From: an uncultured Treponema sp.
GTDB taxonomy: Bacteria; Spirochaetota; Spirochaetia; Treponematales; Treponemataceae
Direction of reading: 5' to 3'
Length of the DNA: 6,773 nucleotides
Assembly (NCBI GenBank): GCA_905236315.1
Contig: CAJOPO010000399.1
Coordinates: 1 to 6,773, forward strand
Shown here piece by piece: positions 6,643 through 6,773 of this stretch; the stretch's first letter is position 1; every line of letters starts with the position of its first letter. The notes under the pieces are model-generated. The model was not told the origin of the DNA. It ran no database searches and saw nothing but the letters and a program-made list of their open reading frames with translations. Made by a program: the position numbers and the translations under genes.

Positions 6643-6679
6643 ATAACTCCCACTAAAACGTTATATTAATGGGAGTTAT
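6643..6679 (+). terminator. Probable terminator after the OmpA gene
   Basis: ATAACTCCCA (6643-6652) pairs perfectly with TGGGAGTTAT (6670-6679), a 10-bp stem with a 17-base loop, starting 5 bases after the stop codon. The bases after it (AATAGAATAAATA) are A-rich rather than T-rich, so termination may be weak or Rho-assisted. Confidence 0.55.
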
Positions 6680-6694
6680 AATAGAATAAATATA

Positions 6695-6773
6695 GGGAAC
6701 CTCGAAAAACTCCCTTTCAGAAAGTTTTTCGAGGTTCCTGCGAGTTGCAAGTCGCTATAATAGCGCGACTTAC
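6695..6773 (-). repeat. Compound palindromic repeat, right copy (inverted)
   Basis: The reverse complement matches 1-79 at 78 of 79 positions, ending exactly at the window edge. The order is mirrored: the 16-bp-stem hairpin (6696-6738) is inside and the GTAAGTCGC-type hairpin (6747-6773) outside. It begins 15 bases after the OmpA terminator. Similarity to the left copy stops sharply at its inner border (6695), which marks that border of the element. Confidence 0.85.

Noticed and set aside
1..6773. A linear spirochaete replicon with hairpin telomeres, suggested by inverted palindromic ends
   Set aside because: Each end holds complete palindromes rather than half a palindrome, there are no replication, partition or telomere-resolvase genes, and the genes look like chromosomal housekeeping and envelope genes.
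1..6773. Composite transposon or insertion-sequence pair
   Set aside because: The 79-base elements have no coding capacity and no transposase, integrase or recombinase frame lies between them.

Overview
The window carries four complete protein genes, all on the + strand: an RhlB-type DEAD-box RNA helicase, a YbiT-type ABC-F ATPase, an exported BspA/TpLRR-type leucine-rich-repeat protein and an exported OmpA-domain protein. No gene is cut by either edge. The DNA is AT-rich, about one third G+C by eye. The TpLRR-type repeats, the OmpA-domain variant GHTA and the short Sec signal peptides fit a host-associated Treponema-like spirochaete best. This taxonomic call is inference from protein character; no rRNA or other marker gene is present.

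Layout: 1-79 is a compound palindromic repeat. 80-224 is a leader-like stretch with three consecutive small inverted repeats before the helicase (225-1952). 1953-2061 holds a good intrinsic terminator whose T-run ends two bases before the ribosome binding site of the ABC-F gene, which starts with TTG (2062-3702). Only 27 bases separate it from the LRR gene (3730-4947), so these two are probably co-transcribed. A 142-base gap with mutually exclusive RNA pairings over the ribosome binding site precedes the OmpA-domain gene (5090-6637). A hairpin at 6643-6679 probably ends transcription, and 6695-6773 is the left repeat again, inverted, with one mismatch in 79 bases.

The helicase (RNA remodelling and decay) and the ABC-F protein (ribosome-associated) act in cytoplasmic RNA metabolism and translation. 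The other two proteins are exported cell-envelope proteins. Nothing visible ties the four into one pathway, and I see no transposase, integrase, phage, CRISPR or defence gene. The genes look like ordinary chromosomal genes lying between two copies of a dispersed repeat. The points most worth a second look are the inverted repeats at both edges, the one-sided decay of ATPase motifs in the ABC-F protein, the terminator and tiny reading frame just ahead of it, and the possible RNA switch ahead of the OmpA-domain gene.
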